Below are positions 35,457 through 45,113 of a stretch of 64,000 bases of DNA, one piece after another. The stretch is taken from positions 124,001 through 188,000 of the forward strand of contig NZ_RQRU01000005.1 in NCBI RefSeq assembly GCF_004335015.1, in the 5' to 3' direction. The position numbers and the translations under genes are program-made. The notes under the pieces are model-generated. The model was given only the letters and a program-made list of their open reading frames with translations. It searched no databases and was not told the origin of the DNA. The DNA is from Psychrobacter pygoscelis. GTDB lineage: Bacteria; Pseudomonadota; Gammaproteobacteria; Pseudomonadales; Moraxellaceae. The first letter of the stretch is position 1. The number at the start of each line of letters is the position of its first letter.

Positions 35457-35546
35457 AAAAATGCTATTATAGCGGCATCTAACCCTTTCTTTATTTATTA
35501 ACCCCTTACTTTCCCCTCTTTTCTAGATGCCTATTAGGATAGTCTT

Positions 35547-36062
35547 ATGCAAAATTTACAACAACAGCGCAATAACATCACCCATATCGATGGCGGTTTG
35601 TTTGAAAACACCGATGCTCGCATCGGCATCGTCGTCGGGCGCTTTAATGGCTTTGTGGTCGAGTCTTTGGTCGACGGAGCGATTGATGCGCTACTGCGTC
35701 ATGGCGTTCAAGGCAGCAATATTACTGTCGTTCGCGTCCCTGGTGCATTCGAGTTACCGTTGGCCGTTCAACGTGCAGCAGAGTCTGACCGCTTTGACGC
35801 CATTGTTGCTTTAGGCGCGGTTATTCGTGGTAGCACGCCGCATTTTGACTTTGTTGCTAGCGAGTCGGCCAAAGGTCTAAGTAGCGTCGCCATTGACTAT
35901 AATATCCCGGTCATTAACGGCGTATTGACGACCGACAGCATCGAGCAAGCGATTGAACGAGCTGGTACTAAAGCTGGTAATAAAGGCTCTGAGGCGGCCA
36001 TGGTCGCACTTGAGATGATTGCAGTACTGTCGCAGCTAGATGTTGATGACGACGAAGAGTAA
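35547..36062 (+). CDS. ribH: 6,7-dimethyl-8-ribityllumazine synthase
   Basis: RibH makes the direct precursor of riboflavin. The 171-residue protein shows [40 protein letters not shown] (catalytic His) and [17 protein letters not shown], and ends in an acidic tail. AGGA lies eight bases before the ATG. It heads the conserved ribH-nusB-thiL-pgpA run. No FMN riboswitch is visible upstream. Confidence 0.97.
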   Translation: MQNLQQQRNNITHIDGGLFENTDARIGIVVGRFNGFVVESLVDGAIDALLRHGVQGSNITVVRVPGAFELPLAVQRAAESDRFDAIVALGAVIRGSTPHFDFVASESAKGLSSVAIDYNIPVINGVLTTDSIEQAIERAGTKAGNKGSEAAMVALEMIAVLSQLDVDDDEE

Positions 36063-36219
36063 GTCGTAGTAGTCAATCGAGTTAGCCCATACGATAAAGA
36101 ACAAAATACTGCATAAACTGTGCTGACTACGTTTAGCAGTCGCTTTATTATTTAATAGTCCATAGTAAAGTCAAAGATACCCTCTTTGACGATCCCTTTG
36201 ACGATAGGTATAAGTATCC

Positions 36220-37191
36220 ATGAGCAATACCAATCCGGCAAAAGATGAAGAAGCTCAATTCGACATCAGCGAATCTGCCTACAAAACCACCCATACTGCC
36301 GTAAGAAAGGCACGCCGATTTGCCATGCAGGGCCTGTATGAGTGGCTAATGACTGACCACCGCTTTGAGCAATCAGGTCTTAATGAGTGGAAGGCCAATG
36401 CGCCGCATGATATCGCTGCCCGCACCCGAGCGACTAACGCGATGCACACGGTCCATCTCGGCTACTATCATGAAATGATGCGTCATATCCCTGAGCAGAT
36501 TGGAGAGTTGGATGCACTCATTACTCAGCATTTAGATCGTGATATCACTCTACTCGATCCAATTGAGCACGCTATCTTACTTATCGGTACCTACGAGCTA
36601 AAAGACCGCTTGGAGATACCTTATAAAGTGGTGCTGGATGAGGCCATGAAGCTGAATACGCATTTTGGCGCAACCGATGCGCATAAGCTTATCAACGCAG
36701 TGCTCGATAAGCTAGCGCCTGAGCTGCGTGCCCTTGAGGTTGCAGCGGACGAAAAGCTGCCTAAGACAGTAAAAGATGTCTCTGTTGTAGACAATGACAG
36801 GGAGCTTGGCGTTAAAGACGTCGCAGCGGCTCATGACAATACAGCCAGTACCCATACTGATACCGGTACTAATGATAATACCGAGAACCTTAAGCGTGAC
36901 GCCAAGCCTCGTATTGGCCGTAAAACAGGGCAACCCATCAAGCGTAAGCGTGTAGCGCCTTCTACCCTAAAAGAACAGGTGGTTGAAGAGGGTCAAAAGG
37001 CAGCCAAAGATCAGACGGCGCAAGAACAACCAGCAAGTACAGCTGAAAACACCTCCTTGCAAAGTGCCTTAATCGCCGCTGGTTCACTACAAGTAGATTC
37101 GCAACAAGAGAAAGTAGCACATAGCTCTGCTACAAATGAAACGGCTAAAACCAAACCGGCTGTCGATAGCAAGACACCAGATGCCGAATAG
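36220..37191 (+). CDS. nusB: Transcription antitermination factor NusB with long C-terminal tail
   Basis: NusB acts with NusE in rRNA antitermination. The helical NusB domain occupies about residues 25-175 ([63 protein letters not shown]). A tail of about 150 residues follows that is polar, Ala/Thr/Glu/Lys-rich and surely disordered, with a basic patch [20 protein letters not shown]. NusB is normally 130-170 residues, so the product is nearly twice the usual size. The gene is followed by thiL after two bases. Confidence 0.94.
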   Translation: MSNTNPAKDEEAQFDISESAYKTTHTAVRKARRFAMQGLYEWLMTDHRFEQSGLNEWKANAPHDIAARTRATNAMHTVHLGYYHEMMRHIPEQIGELDALITQHLDRDITLLDPIEHAILLIGTYELKDRLEIPYKVVLDEAMKLNTHFGATDAHKLINAVLDKLAPELRALEVAADEKLPKTVKDVSVVDNDRELGVKDVAAAHDNTASTHTDTGTNDNTENLKRDAKPRIGRKTGQPIKRKRVAPSTLKEQVVEEGQKAAKDQTAQEQPASTAENTSLQSALIAAGSLQVDSQQEKVAHSSATNETAKTKPAVDSKTPDAE

Positions 37192-37193
37192 CT

Positions 37194-38252
37194 ATGACTG
37201 AATTTGAGCTGATTTATCGCTACTTTGACCAGCAAAAAGCCGCTCTTGACCAAGCTAACGCTGTCGATAGCGTGGCTGTGGTCAAGGGCTTGGGGGATGA
37301 TGCGGCAGTAATTGCTATCAACGCAGGTAGCCAGCTAGTCAGCTGTGTCGATACCTTAGTTCAAGGCCGTCACTTTAGCGAGGACTGGTCACAAGTTGAG
37401 GCGCTGGCCTTTGCCATCGGTTTTAAGTCAGTTGCAGTCAATGTATCAGATTTAGCCGCAATGGGGGCGACGCCGCACCATATTTTGTTGGCGCTAGCAT
37501 TACCTGAGCGATTGGCAACTGAGACTTGGCTTAGTGAGTTTGCTAAGGGTCTGTTCCATGCCTGTAGTCAGTTTGGTGTTCAGCTTATCGGCGGTGATAC
37601 TACGCGCAACGACAAGTTAGTGATTAGTATTACCGCCCAAGGGTTTATAGCCAATAAAAAGCATAACTCCCAGTCACCAATTTATCGTAACGGCGCGAAG
37701 GTTGGTGATAAAGTCTATGTCTCGGGTACAGTAGGCGATGCTTGCTATGCTCTGCATCACCCTGATGATGAAATCGGTCGGCAACTTAGCCATCGACTGC
37801 ATATGCCAATGCCGCGCGTGAAATTAGGCCAAGCATTAGCACAGCAGGGCGGGGCTACAGCGATGATTGACGTCTCAGATGGCCTAGTACAAGACTTAGG
37901 GCATATCTGTCAGCAAAGTGGTGTCCGCATTCGCTTGAACATTGACACACTGCCCACTAGCACGCCGCTACAGCAAGTAGCGTTGACAGAGCGGCTGCAT
38001 TGCCAGCTTACCGGCGGTGATGATTATGAGCTAGCCTTTACCTTGCCAGCTGGCATATCGCCACCTGACAGTTATGGTAACGCTGATACTGCTAATACTA
38101 AGATCACTTGTATTGGTGAAGTTATTGACAGTTGCAGCGCTAAAGACCTCCCAGTAATTGAGCTAACTTATCAAGACAGCGCTGTCACGGATGCTACCCC
38201 TTATCCTTTTAGTAAGATGCCTCATCTACAAGGCTTTCAGCATTTTAATTAG
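37194..38252 (+). CDS. thiL: Thiamine-monophosphate kinase
   Basis: ThiL makes thiamine pyrophosphate from thiamine monophosphate. The 352-residue protein shows GLGDDAAVI, VDTLVQGRHF, KSVAVNVSDLAAMGATP, LIGGDTTR, and MIDVSDGLVQDLGHICQQSG, all family patterns with the Asp residues that hold Mg-ATP. It begins two bases after nusB stops and is surely co-translated with it. Confidence 0.96.
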   Translation: MTEFELIYRYFDQQKAALDQANAVDSVAVVKGLGDDAAVIAINAGSQLVSCVDTLVQGRHFSEDWSQVEALAFAIGFKSVAVNVSDLAAMGATPHHILLALALPERLATETWLSEFAKGLFHACSQFGVQLIGGDTTRNDKLVISITAQGFIANKKHNSQSPIYRNGAKVGDKVYVSGTVGDACYALHHPDDEIGRQLSHRLHMPMPRVKLGQALAQQGGATAMIDVSDGLVQDLGHICQQSGVRIRLNIDTLPTSTPLQQVALTERLHCQLTGGDDYELAFTLPAGISPPDSYGNADTANTKITCIGEVIDSCSAKDLPVIELTYQDSAVTDATPYPFSKMPHLQGFQHFN

Positions 38253-38370
38253 GCAATTTTATTTAAGTAACATTTTAGTTAAGCTAAATTTTAACTTTCT
38301 ATCACTACCAATCATCTGTGCTATTAATTAGTGTTAACCACTCTTCTTTTTCTAAAAGCTACGATAAACC

Positions 38371-38964
38371 ATGAGCGACCATTTGACCAGTCATACTGCT
38401 AAGCCCGATATCAGTAAAGCTAACACCTGCCCGCCATTACCGCATAATGCAAGTTTGGCTGATAAAGTGGTGTATTGGTTAGGTATCGGCCTTGGTAGCG
38501 GACTGCCCAAACGCGCTCCGGGGACTTGGGGCACAGTAGGCGGCCTGATTGCCGCTATACCCTTAATGATGCTCGGTTTCGTGCCATTTTTAATCATTAC
38601 TATTATCGCTAGCATCATAGGTATTTGGATTTGTGGTCGTACTTCCGATTTAATGGGCGTTCATGATGACCCACATATCGTCTGGGACGAATGGGCAGGA
38701 ATGTGGATTACATTGCTACCCTTTTCCTATATTGGTTTTGATCAACTTGCTAGAATTGATGGGCTAAAAGTCGACTGGATTATTATTGTTGTGGCTTTTA
38801 TCCTATTTAGATTCTTTGACATTCTTAAACCCTTCCCTATTAATTGGGCGGATAAAAGGGTATCGGGAGGCCTTGGTATTATGCTTGACGATATCTTGGC
38901 CGGTATTATGTCGGTGATCCTTATGTTATTGCTAAGCTATGGCCTATTGTTACTAAGATTTTGA
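38371..38964 (+). CDS. pgpA: Phosphatidylglycerophosphatase A
   Basis: PgpA removes phosphate from phosphatidylglycerol phosphate at the inner membrane. The 197-residue protein has GSGLPKRAPGTWGT, the catalytic pattern DDPHIVWDEWAGMW, and RFFDILKPFPINWADKRVSGGLGIMLDDILAGI, with four hydrophobic segments. It is the end of the ribH-nusB-thiL-pgpA cluster, 118 bp after thiL. Confidence 0.95.
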   Translation: MSDHLTSHTAKPDISKANTCPPLPHNASLADKVVYWLGIGLGSGLPKRAPGTWGTVGGLIAAIPLMMLGFVPFLIITIIASIIGIWICGRTSDLMGVHDDPHIVWDEWAGMWITLLPFSYIGFDQLARIDGLKVDWIIIVVAFILFRFFDILKPFPINWADKRVSGGLGIMLDDILAGIMSVILMLLLSYGLLLLRF

Positions 38965-39325
38965 TAATTTTAGTTTGCCTATTCTTGATTTTATTGCACT
39001 CTGCATGGCTTTATTGCATAAGATGTTAGCAAGCAAGATGTGGGTTTAATAATTAAATCATATACTTACTTAAAGATATCAATAATTAGCTCTTGAAACC
39101 AAACTATTATTTGGTTTTAAAACATTTATAAATATACTATAGTCTAGATTGTAGTGTGATTGTAAGTGCTACCCCTGTTAATTATTGCCTAAAATTAATT
39201 ATTACCTAAAATAGATCCCATCCTAAAAGATAAGAAATAGTGACAGGTTCACTATTTTGGTAATTTGTTCTATTGACTGTTTACTTTCAAAAAAAACCTC
39301 CAATAACTCCACAAGAAATACGCTT
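38965..39325. other. Intergenic region between pgpA and glmU with two hairpins
   Basis: AT-rich. A perfect 8-bp hairpin (AAACCAAA/TTTGGTTT) at 39096-39118 may terminate pgpA. A second perfect 8-bp hairpin (AATAGTGA/TCACTATT) at 39236-39256 lies about 70 bp before glmU. No gene is supported. Confidence 0.5.
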
Positions 39326-40693
39326 ATGACTCATTCTCTCTCTGTGATTATTTTGGCAGCAGGTAAAGGCACTCGCATGAAGTCGAGCAAACCTAAAGTC
39401 CTACAAACCTTAGCCGCAAAGCCATTATTAACACACGTCCTTGATACTTGCGCCCAGTTAGAGACTGACAAGACTATTGTCGTCTACGGCTTTGGTGGCA
39501 ATCAGGTTCAAGCAGCCATGACAGATTACGCTTTGACATGGGTTGAGCAAACTGAGCAGTTGGGCACAGGCCATGCGGTCAAAGTTACCTTAGACGAGCT
39601 GCCACAAGACGGTGAAAGCTTAATTCTATACGGCGATGTGCCACTTGTTAGCGAAACAACACTTACGCAACTGGTAACTGCCAATACATCTGGCATGTCG
39701 ATGTTGACACTAACAGTAGACAACCCCTTTGGTCTTGGCCGAATCAAGCGTGATGATGCTAACAATATCGTCGCAATTGTCGAGCAAAAAGATGCCAACG
39801 AGGCTGAGCAAGCGATTAATGAGATTAATAGCGGTATCTACTGTGTTGACAATGCCCTACTGCATAAATACCTCCCTAAATTGTCTAATGATAACGCGCA
39901 AGGCGAGTATTATCTTACGGATATCGTCAAAATGGCGGTAGCAGATGGTATAAAAATCGCAGCTATTGAACCTGAAGACGAATTTGAGATTGAAGGCGTT
40001 AATAACCGCCAACAATTGGCCAATTTGGAGCGGCGCTGGCAAGCCAAGCTGGTAGAAGACTTACAAGTCCAAGGCGTGCAATTTGCCGATCCAGCACGCG
40101 TGGATATTCGCGGTCAAGTCGAAGCCGGTCAAGATGTCTTCGTCGATACAAATGTGGTATTCCAAGGTCATTGCCAGATTGGCAATAACGTCACTATTGA
40201 ATCAGGCTGTATCATTAAAGACAGCGTCATTGGCGATAATACCCACCTCAAGCCTTACTGCGTCCTTGATGAGGCTAAGCTTGGCAATCAAGTCACCGTA
40301 GGGCCATTTGCGCATCTACGTCCTAAAACGGAATTGGCTAATAACAGCAAGATAGGTAATTTTGTTGAAACCAAAAAATCGCAAATAGGCGAAGGCAGTA
40401 AAGTTAACCATCTGAGTTACATCGGCGACGCGCAAGTCGGAAAACAGGTAAATATTGGCGCGGGTACTATTACTTGTAATTATGATGGGGTCAATAAATC
40501 ACAAACCACTATTGGCGATGAAGCCTTTATTGGCTCTAATTCCAGCCTAGTAGCACCCGTCACTATCGGTAAGACAGCCACTGTCGGCGCAGGCTCAGTG
40601 ATTACCAAAGATGTCGACGATCATGCTCTAGGCGTCGCCCGAGGCAAGCAGGTGCAAAAAGACAACTATAAGCGCCCAACTAAAAACAAATAA
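39326..40693 (+). CDS. glmU: Bifunctional UDP-N-acetylglucosamine pyrophosphorylase / glucosamine-1-phosphate acetyltransferase
   Basis: GlmU makes UDP-GlcNAc in two steps. The N-terminal uridyltransferase domain has [19 protein letters not shown] and LYGDVPLV; the C-terminal left-handed beta-helix shows hexapeptide repeats and [31 protein letters not shown] chose the ATG at 39326, which puts the pyrophosphorylase motif at residue 9; the frame extends 23 codons further up but without conserved sequence. The 455-residue length is standard. glmS follows by 54 bp, as expected for the pathway. Confidence 0.97.
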   Translation: MTHSLSVIILAAGKGTRMKSSKPKVLQTLAAKPLLTHVLDTCAQLETDKTIVVYGFGGNQVQAAMTDYALTWVEQTEQLGTGHAVKVTLDELPQDGESLILYGDVPLVSETTLTQLVTANTSGMSMLTLTVDNPFGLGRIKRDDANNIVAIVEQKDANEAEQAINEINSGIYCVDNALLHKYLPKLSNDNAQGEYYLTDIVKMAVADGIKIAAIEPEDEFEIEGVNNRQQLANLERRWQAKLVEDLQVQGVQFADPARVDIRGQVEAGQDVFVDTNVVFQGHCQIGNNVTIESGCIIKDSVIGDNTHLKPYCVLDEAKLGNQVTVGPFAHLRPKTELANNSKIGNFVETKKSQIGEGSKVNHLSYIGDAQVGKQVNIGAGTITCNYDGVNKSQTTIGDEAFIGSNSSLVAPVTIGKTATVGAGSVITKDVDDHALGVARGKQVQKDNYKRPTKNK

Positions 40694-40747
40694 GCCGCGA
40701 GTAACGGCTCGGATTAATAAAATTCGCGATAAATTTAAGGAACTGTC

Positions 40748-42595
40748 ATGTGTGGAATCGTTGGCGCTGTCGCTGAACGTAATATCTCTAACATCCTCCT
40801 AGAAGGGTTAAAGCGTCTGGAATATCGAGGCTATGACTCCGCTGGCTTAACGATTATCCAAGACGGTGAGCTGCATCGTGAGCGGCAAGTGGGTAAGGTG
40901 CAAGAATTGGTTAACGCTGTTAATAAAAACCCTTCGTTCTTCGATGGTCGTATCGGTATCGCCCATACCCGCTGGGCCACTCATGGCGAGCCGGCACAGT
41001 GCAATGCCCATCCGCATGTGTCGGGTAAGGTTGCCGTCGTGCACAATGGTATCGTGGAAAACTATGCGCCATTAAAAGAAGAGATGATCGAAAAGGGTTA
41101 TAGCTTTTCTTCACAGACGGATACTGAGGTTGTGGCGCATCTAATCGCTGATGCCTATTCGCAAACAAATGACTTGTTAAAAGCAGTCGAACAGGTCACG
41201 CCGCGACTGCACGGTGCTTTTGCTCTGGGCATAGTGCATGTCGATAACCCTAACGTCCTTATTACAGTTCGTCTCGGCTCGCCCTTAGTGATTGGCGTGG
41301 GTATCGGTGAGAATTTTATTGCTTCTGACCAGTTGGCACTCTTACCCGTGACCAATCGCTTTATGTATCTCGAAGAAGGCGACATTGCCCTCATAACTCG
41401 AGACAGTATTAGCGTATTTGCTGATGGTCAACCGGTATCTCGGCCTATCAAAGAGCTAGATGCCAAGCAGCATAATGCAGATAAAGGCGAGTTTAAGCAT
41501 TATATGCTCAAAGAGATTTATGAGCAGCCTGATGCAGTTGCTCGAACAGTCGAGATGGGCGTTGATCTTAAAGGGTTTAAGCCTGAGTTTTTATCACGCC
41601 ATGAGGATAGGCTAAATGAAGTTCGCCACGTTCAAATATTAGCCTGTGGCACCAGCTACCACGCGGGCATAGTCGCTAAATATTGGTTCGAGAGTTTAAC
41701 CCGCCTACCCTGCTCGGTTGAGATAGCCAGTGAGTTTCGCTACCGCGATCCCGTCGTCGTTGACCATACCCTGATGATCTGTATCTCTCAATCAGGCGAA
41801 ACGGCAGACACGCTATCTGCACTTCGAGATATTCAGCGTCGTAGTGATGCAAAAGACATCAATGGCTTTTTGAGTCTGGCACTTTGTAATGTCCCTACCT
41901 CATCCTTGGTGCGTGAGACCGATATCTTTTTACCGACCTTAGCCGGCGTCGAGATTGGCGTGGCCTCTACTAAAGCCTTCACCACTCAGCTTGCAGCGTT
42001 AATGCTGCTGGTGCTTAAGATTGGTCGTGTTCAATCAAGAATCAGTGACGATACCTTCAGTAAAATGGTCACTGAGCTCAATAATTTGTCTGGTCAGTTA
42101 TACAGTTGTCTCAAGTTAGATCAATCTATCGCTGAGATGAGTGATAAATTTGAAGATAAAAAGAGTACTTTGTTTTTAGGTCGTGGCATCCAGTTCCCTA
42201 TTGCCTTAGAAGGCGCACTGAAACTCAAAGAAATCTCCTACATTCATGCAGAAGGTTATGCTGCCGGCGAGCTAAAACACGGCCCACTAGCCCTCGTTGA
42301 TAAAGATATGCCGATTGTGGTATTGGCGCCCAAAGACAGTATGCTTGATAAACTCAAGGCCAATATGCAAGAGGTACACGCACGTCATGGTGAGCTATTC
42401 GTCTTCGCTGGTGAGACTACGCAGATTGAAAGCGATGAGCGTCAGCACGTCATCCACGTTCCTGATGTTTATGAGCTTCTAGCGCCTATCGTCTACAGCG
42501 TACCAGTGCAGCTTCTGTCTTATCATGTGGCGGTGATGCGTGGTACGGATGTGGATCAGCCACGTAACCTCGCAAAATCAGTTACGGTTGAATAA
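40748..42595 (+). CDS. glmS: Glutamine--fructose-6-phosphate aminotransferase (isomerizing)
   Basis: GlmS makes glucosamine 6-phosphate, the entry to UDP-GlcNAc. The glutaminase domain starts with catalytic Cys2 (MCGIVGAV) and has GIAHTRWATHG and HNGIVENY; two SIS sugar isomerase domains follow (ACGTSYHAG, SQSGETADT, GRGIQFPIALEGALKLKEISY), ending in KSVTVE. The 615-residue length is normal. AAGGAA precedes the start. A terminator follows. Confidence 0.98.
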   Translation: MCGIVGAVAERNISNILLEGLKRLEYRGYDSAGLTIIQDGELHRERQVGKVQELVNAVNKNPSFFDGRIGIAHTRWATHGEPAQCNAHPHVSGKVAVVHNGIVENYAPLKEEMIEKGYSFSSQTDTEVVAHLIADAYSQTNDLLKAVEQVTPRLHGAFALGIVHVDNPNVLITVRLGSPLVIGVGIGENFIASDQLALLPVTNRFMYLEEGDIALITRDSISVFADGQPVSRPIKELDAKQHNADKGEFKHYMLKEIYEQPDAVARTVEMGVDLKGFKPEFLSRHEDRLNEVRHVQILACGTSYHAGIVAKYWFESLTRLPCSVEIASEFRYRDPVVVDHTLMICISQSGETADTLSALRDIQRRSDAKDINGFLSLALCNVPTSSLVRETDIFLPTLAGVEIGVASTKAFTTQLAALMLLVLKIGRVQSRISDDTFSKMVTELNNLSGQLYSCLKLDQSIAEMSDKFEDKKSTLFLGRGIQFPIALEGALKLKEISYIHAEGYAAGELKHGPLALVDKDMPIVVLAPKDSMLDKLKANMQEVHARHGELFVFAGETTQIESDERQHVIHVPDVYELLAPIVYSVPVQLLSYHVAVMRGTDVDQPRNLAKSVTVE

Positions 42596-42651
42596 TTTTA
42601 TATATATCAAAATCTTAAAACTTATTTAACAATTATTATCCGTTCTAACTT

Positions 42652-42689
42652 AAAACCCCACTATGGTACAAACCATAGCGGGGTTTTTA
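42652..42689 (+). terminator. Terminator of glmS
   Basis: CCCCACTATGGT-ACAA-ACCATAGCGGGG forms a near-perfect 12-bp stem followed by TTTTT. The right arm and the 25 bases after it resemble 45048-45086. Confidence 0.9.
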
Positions 42690-42818
42690 TGTGCTCTGAA
42701 ATATTATCCAAATCTATCATGCCTCTACAGTTACGATAAAAAGGATAGACATCAAAGACAGTAACTCTATAATTGCGTCACCTAAAGTACTTGTATCTAA
42801 ACTACTCATATCTAAAGA

Positions 42819-43592
42819 ATGGGCACTGAAAACATGGATATCGAAAACGACACCGCGAACCCAATAGAAATCATCTATGAAGATGAGTTTCTGGTGGCTA
42901 TAAATAAAGAAGCGGGTCTATTGGTGCATCGCAGTTGGCTGGATAAAGGCGAGACGCGCTTTGCGATGCAGCTTACCCGTGATGCGGTAGGTTGCCATGT
43001 ATTCCCAGTACATCGGTTAGACAAGCCCACGTCAGGCGTGTTGTTATTTGCCAAGAGTCCAAGCGTGGCGCGCAGTCTTAATGAGGCTTTTACAGATCAC
43101 AAAGTGACCAAGCAATATTTGGCCGTAGTGCGCGGCTATATGTCAGAGCAAGGCAGCGTTGATTATGCGTTGAGCTTTAAGCCCGACGCCATTGCTGATA
43201 AGTTAGCTAGCTTGGACAAACCCGCTCAGGAGGCGGTCACCCATTGGCAGAGTTTGGCACAAATTGAGCTGCCATTTGCGGTATCAAAAAAACATGACAC
43301 TAGCCGCTATAGTCTGGTGCGCTTAACCCCCAAAACTGGTCGCAAGCATCAGCTGCGTAGGCACATGAAGCATTTATTCCATCCCATAGTCGGTGATACC
43401 AGCCACGGCGACGGACGACACAATAGATTTTTTCGGTCTCAGTATGGTTGCGCGCGTATGCTACTGCATGCTCAGACTTTGGCGCTTAGCCATCCGGTTA
43501 CCGGTGAGCCTTTGATGCTAAAAGCAGGGTTAGATGAGCAATGGCTGCGAATCTTGGAAGAGTTTGATTGGGTAGAGAGTGCTGAAGTTTAA
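42819..43592 (+). CDS. truC: tRNA pseudouridine synthase C
   Basis: TruC modifies uridine 65 of tRNA. The 257-residue protein is an RluA-family enzyme without an S4 domain: YEDEFLVAINKEAGLLVHRS near the start, the catalytic Asp in VHRLDKPTSGVLLFAKS, and LTPKTGRKHQLRRHMKH with GDTSHGDGRHNRFFR, the latter characteristic of TruC. A second ATG six codons in is an equally good start. It is a single-gene unit after the glmS terminator. Confidence 0.93.
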   Translation: MGTENMDIENDTANPIEIIYEDEFLVAINKEAGLLVHRSWLDKGETRFAMQLTRDAVGCHVFPVHRLDKPTSGVLLFAKSPSVARSLNEAFTDHKVTKQYLAVVRGYMSEQGSVDYALSFKPDAIADKLASLDKPAQEAVTHWQSLAQIELPFAVSKKHDTSRYSLVRLTPKTGRKHQLRRHMKHLFHPIVGDTSHGDGRHNRFFRSQYGCARMLLHAQTLALSHPVTGEPLMLKAGLDEQWLRILEEFDWVESAEV

Positions 43593-43974
43593 GCTGCGTA
43601 AAGTTTAGGATTCATCTTAGAAGTTCATATCATAGTAGTTGAAATACTGGCATTTAAGCAGTACACAGGTTTTAAAATAATGCAGACCGATAATAGCGGC
43701 GCTACAGTTGAATGTATAAGTCTATAGTGAGGACTTAAAAGCTAATCTGTAGGCCAATAGTATCAACGGTTTCAAATTTTTGAATTGGTCGCAGTGTACT
43801 TCATGGTGTACTCAGCATACACATTCTATCTGTGATCAATGCGCTATACAGGCGTCGAACTATAAAAAATATAAAGCATATATAAATTGTCATATTATCT
43901 CGGATAAGTGATTCTCAAACTGAGTACATGTATGGTGCTAATTAGTTTTAGAGCTATGAAAAACAGGAGTCAGT
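43593..43974. other. Intergenic region downstream of truC
   Basis: About 380 bases with no supported gene. A short inverted repeat GTGTACTT...GTGTAC...GTACAC-like lies near 43795-43822. The DNA may hold decayed material, but no family could be recognised. Confidence 0.4.
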
Positions 43975-44451
43975 ATGTATATAGACTTATCGAGTTATCC
44001 AATCGAGTTAGAACTAGTCTATGAGTTTTCAAAGGACCTGACGAACGATCCAGATCAGACACGAGACACACATAAACTCACTTTAGATGAAAGTCGACCT
44101 TTTATGGGTCTAAGAGGGAATAAAGGATTGTTTGGCACTCAAGAATGGTGGGAAAATATTCATGCTAAAGTAATTCCTAGTGAAATCAAATGTGGTGTAA
44201 TTACGAGAACATATGTAGCTGGAATGGAAAACTTGGCGCAAGATAATTCTTTTGAATTTGTAGATGACACTGGTAAGTTGCATGATGAAAGTATTTACAC
44301 ACTTAATAAGAGTAAAAGAAGTCTGTTCAACGTCAATCATTTAGTGGTAATTTACTATGCCTATGATGAAATGAAAGCATCAACCCTAGAAGACCCTGAC
44401 TACTCATGTAGCGTTATTGAAATGGCAATCTCAAAAATGCCAGTAAGATGA
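43975..44451 (+). CDS. Hypothetical protein
   Basis: A 158-residue soluble protein that I do not recognise. AGGAG lies seven bases before the ATG, so the start is well supported and the gene probably real. It is AT-rich, without a signal peptide or membrane span. Aromatic-rich patterns (GTQEWWENIHAKVIP; NHLVVIYYAYDEM) suggest an alpha/beta fold. It stands alone between truC and a damaged small gene, in a stretch that looks like accessory DNA. Confidence 0.65.
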   Translation: MYIDLSSYPIELELVYEFSKDLTNDPDQTRDTHKLTLDESRPFMGLRGNKGLFGTQEWWENIHAKVIPSEIKCGVITRTYVAGMENLAQDNSFEFVDDTGKLHDESIYTLNKSKRSLFNVNHLVVIYYAYDEMKASTLEDPDYSCSVIEMAISKMPVR

Positions 44452-44625
44452 TAATAGTTTTTTACAGGTATACTCGGTCTTTTAGACGCTAGTAAGACAG
44501 ATATGGTTTAATTTCTCTCGTCAAGATAGCTCAAGCTAAGACATCAAAAAAAAGGTAGAGGTGGTATGAGCCAAGTTTAGGCTAAAAAATTGGCTTTAAG
44601 AGGTAAATATAGAAAAAGAGTTAGT

Positions 44626-44979
44626 TTAAAACTGACTGTAGTCCACTTTAACAAGTTTAGATTGCTGAACCTTTTTTAGTTTGAATGTCTTGGTCTTTTC
44701 ATCCTGAATGTTGACATAATAGGTGATAAGTTGTTTACCGGTGGTTTCGTTGACTTTCTCACCTTCACAATTGCGGCTAATGAATAAGCGGCTATCGGGA
44801 TAGAAAGCCAAACGCTTGTTGTCATCGGGTTCCGCTACGTCTGCAAAGCATTCTGCGCAACTTTCATAAGGGATGATTCCATCCTCAGTTTCACCAAGTG
44901 GGATACCGTATACCCCAAAGGAACCAACAAAACCCACCTCTTAACCAATTAATAAACCACTTAAAACAGACTGCCACAT
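44626..44979 (-). pseudogene. Small exported or anchored protein with early in-frame stop
   Basis: From an ATG at 44979 the frame reads a hydrophobic MWQSVLSGLLIG, then a TAA at 44943-44941, then continues in the same frame as E-V-GFVGSFGVYGIPLGE and on for about 100 residues to 44626. The hydrophobic start looks like a signal peptide cut by one stop. A GTG at 44937 could restart translation but lies two codons after the stop. Two closely spaced cysteines (ESCAEC) and a third further on are in the mature part. No family is recognised. If the GTG is used, the gene would be an intact 103-residue protein. Confidence 0.5.
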
Positions 44980-45029
44980 ACAACAACTAAAATAAACTAT
45001 CAGAGCGCATCTTATCATTAGTCCCAATA

Positions 45030-45067
45030 AAAACCCCCGCTACGATCAAACCATAGTGGGGGTCTTT
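45030..45067 (-). terminator. Terminator of the tauE-type gene
   Basis: On the minus strand ACCCCCACTATGG...CGTAGCGGGGG is followed by TTTTTATT. It lies about 50 bp after the gene's stop and resembles the glmS terminator. Confidence 0.8.
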
Positions 45068-45113
45068 ATGTGCTATTTAATATTATCAATTATTCGTTAA
45101 AACTGCTTGATGT

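Noticed and set aside
43593..43974. Possible decayed insertion sequence after truC
   Set aside because: Short inverted repeats are present but no transposase fragment could be recognised in any frame.
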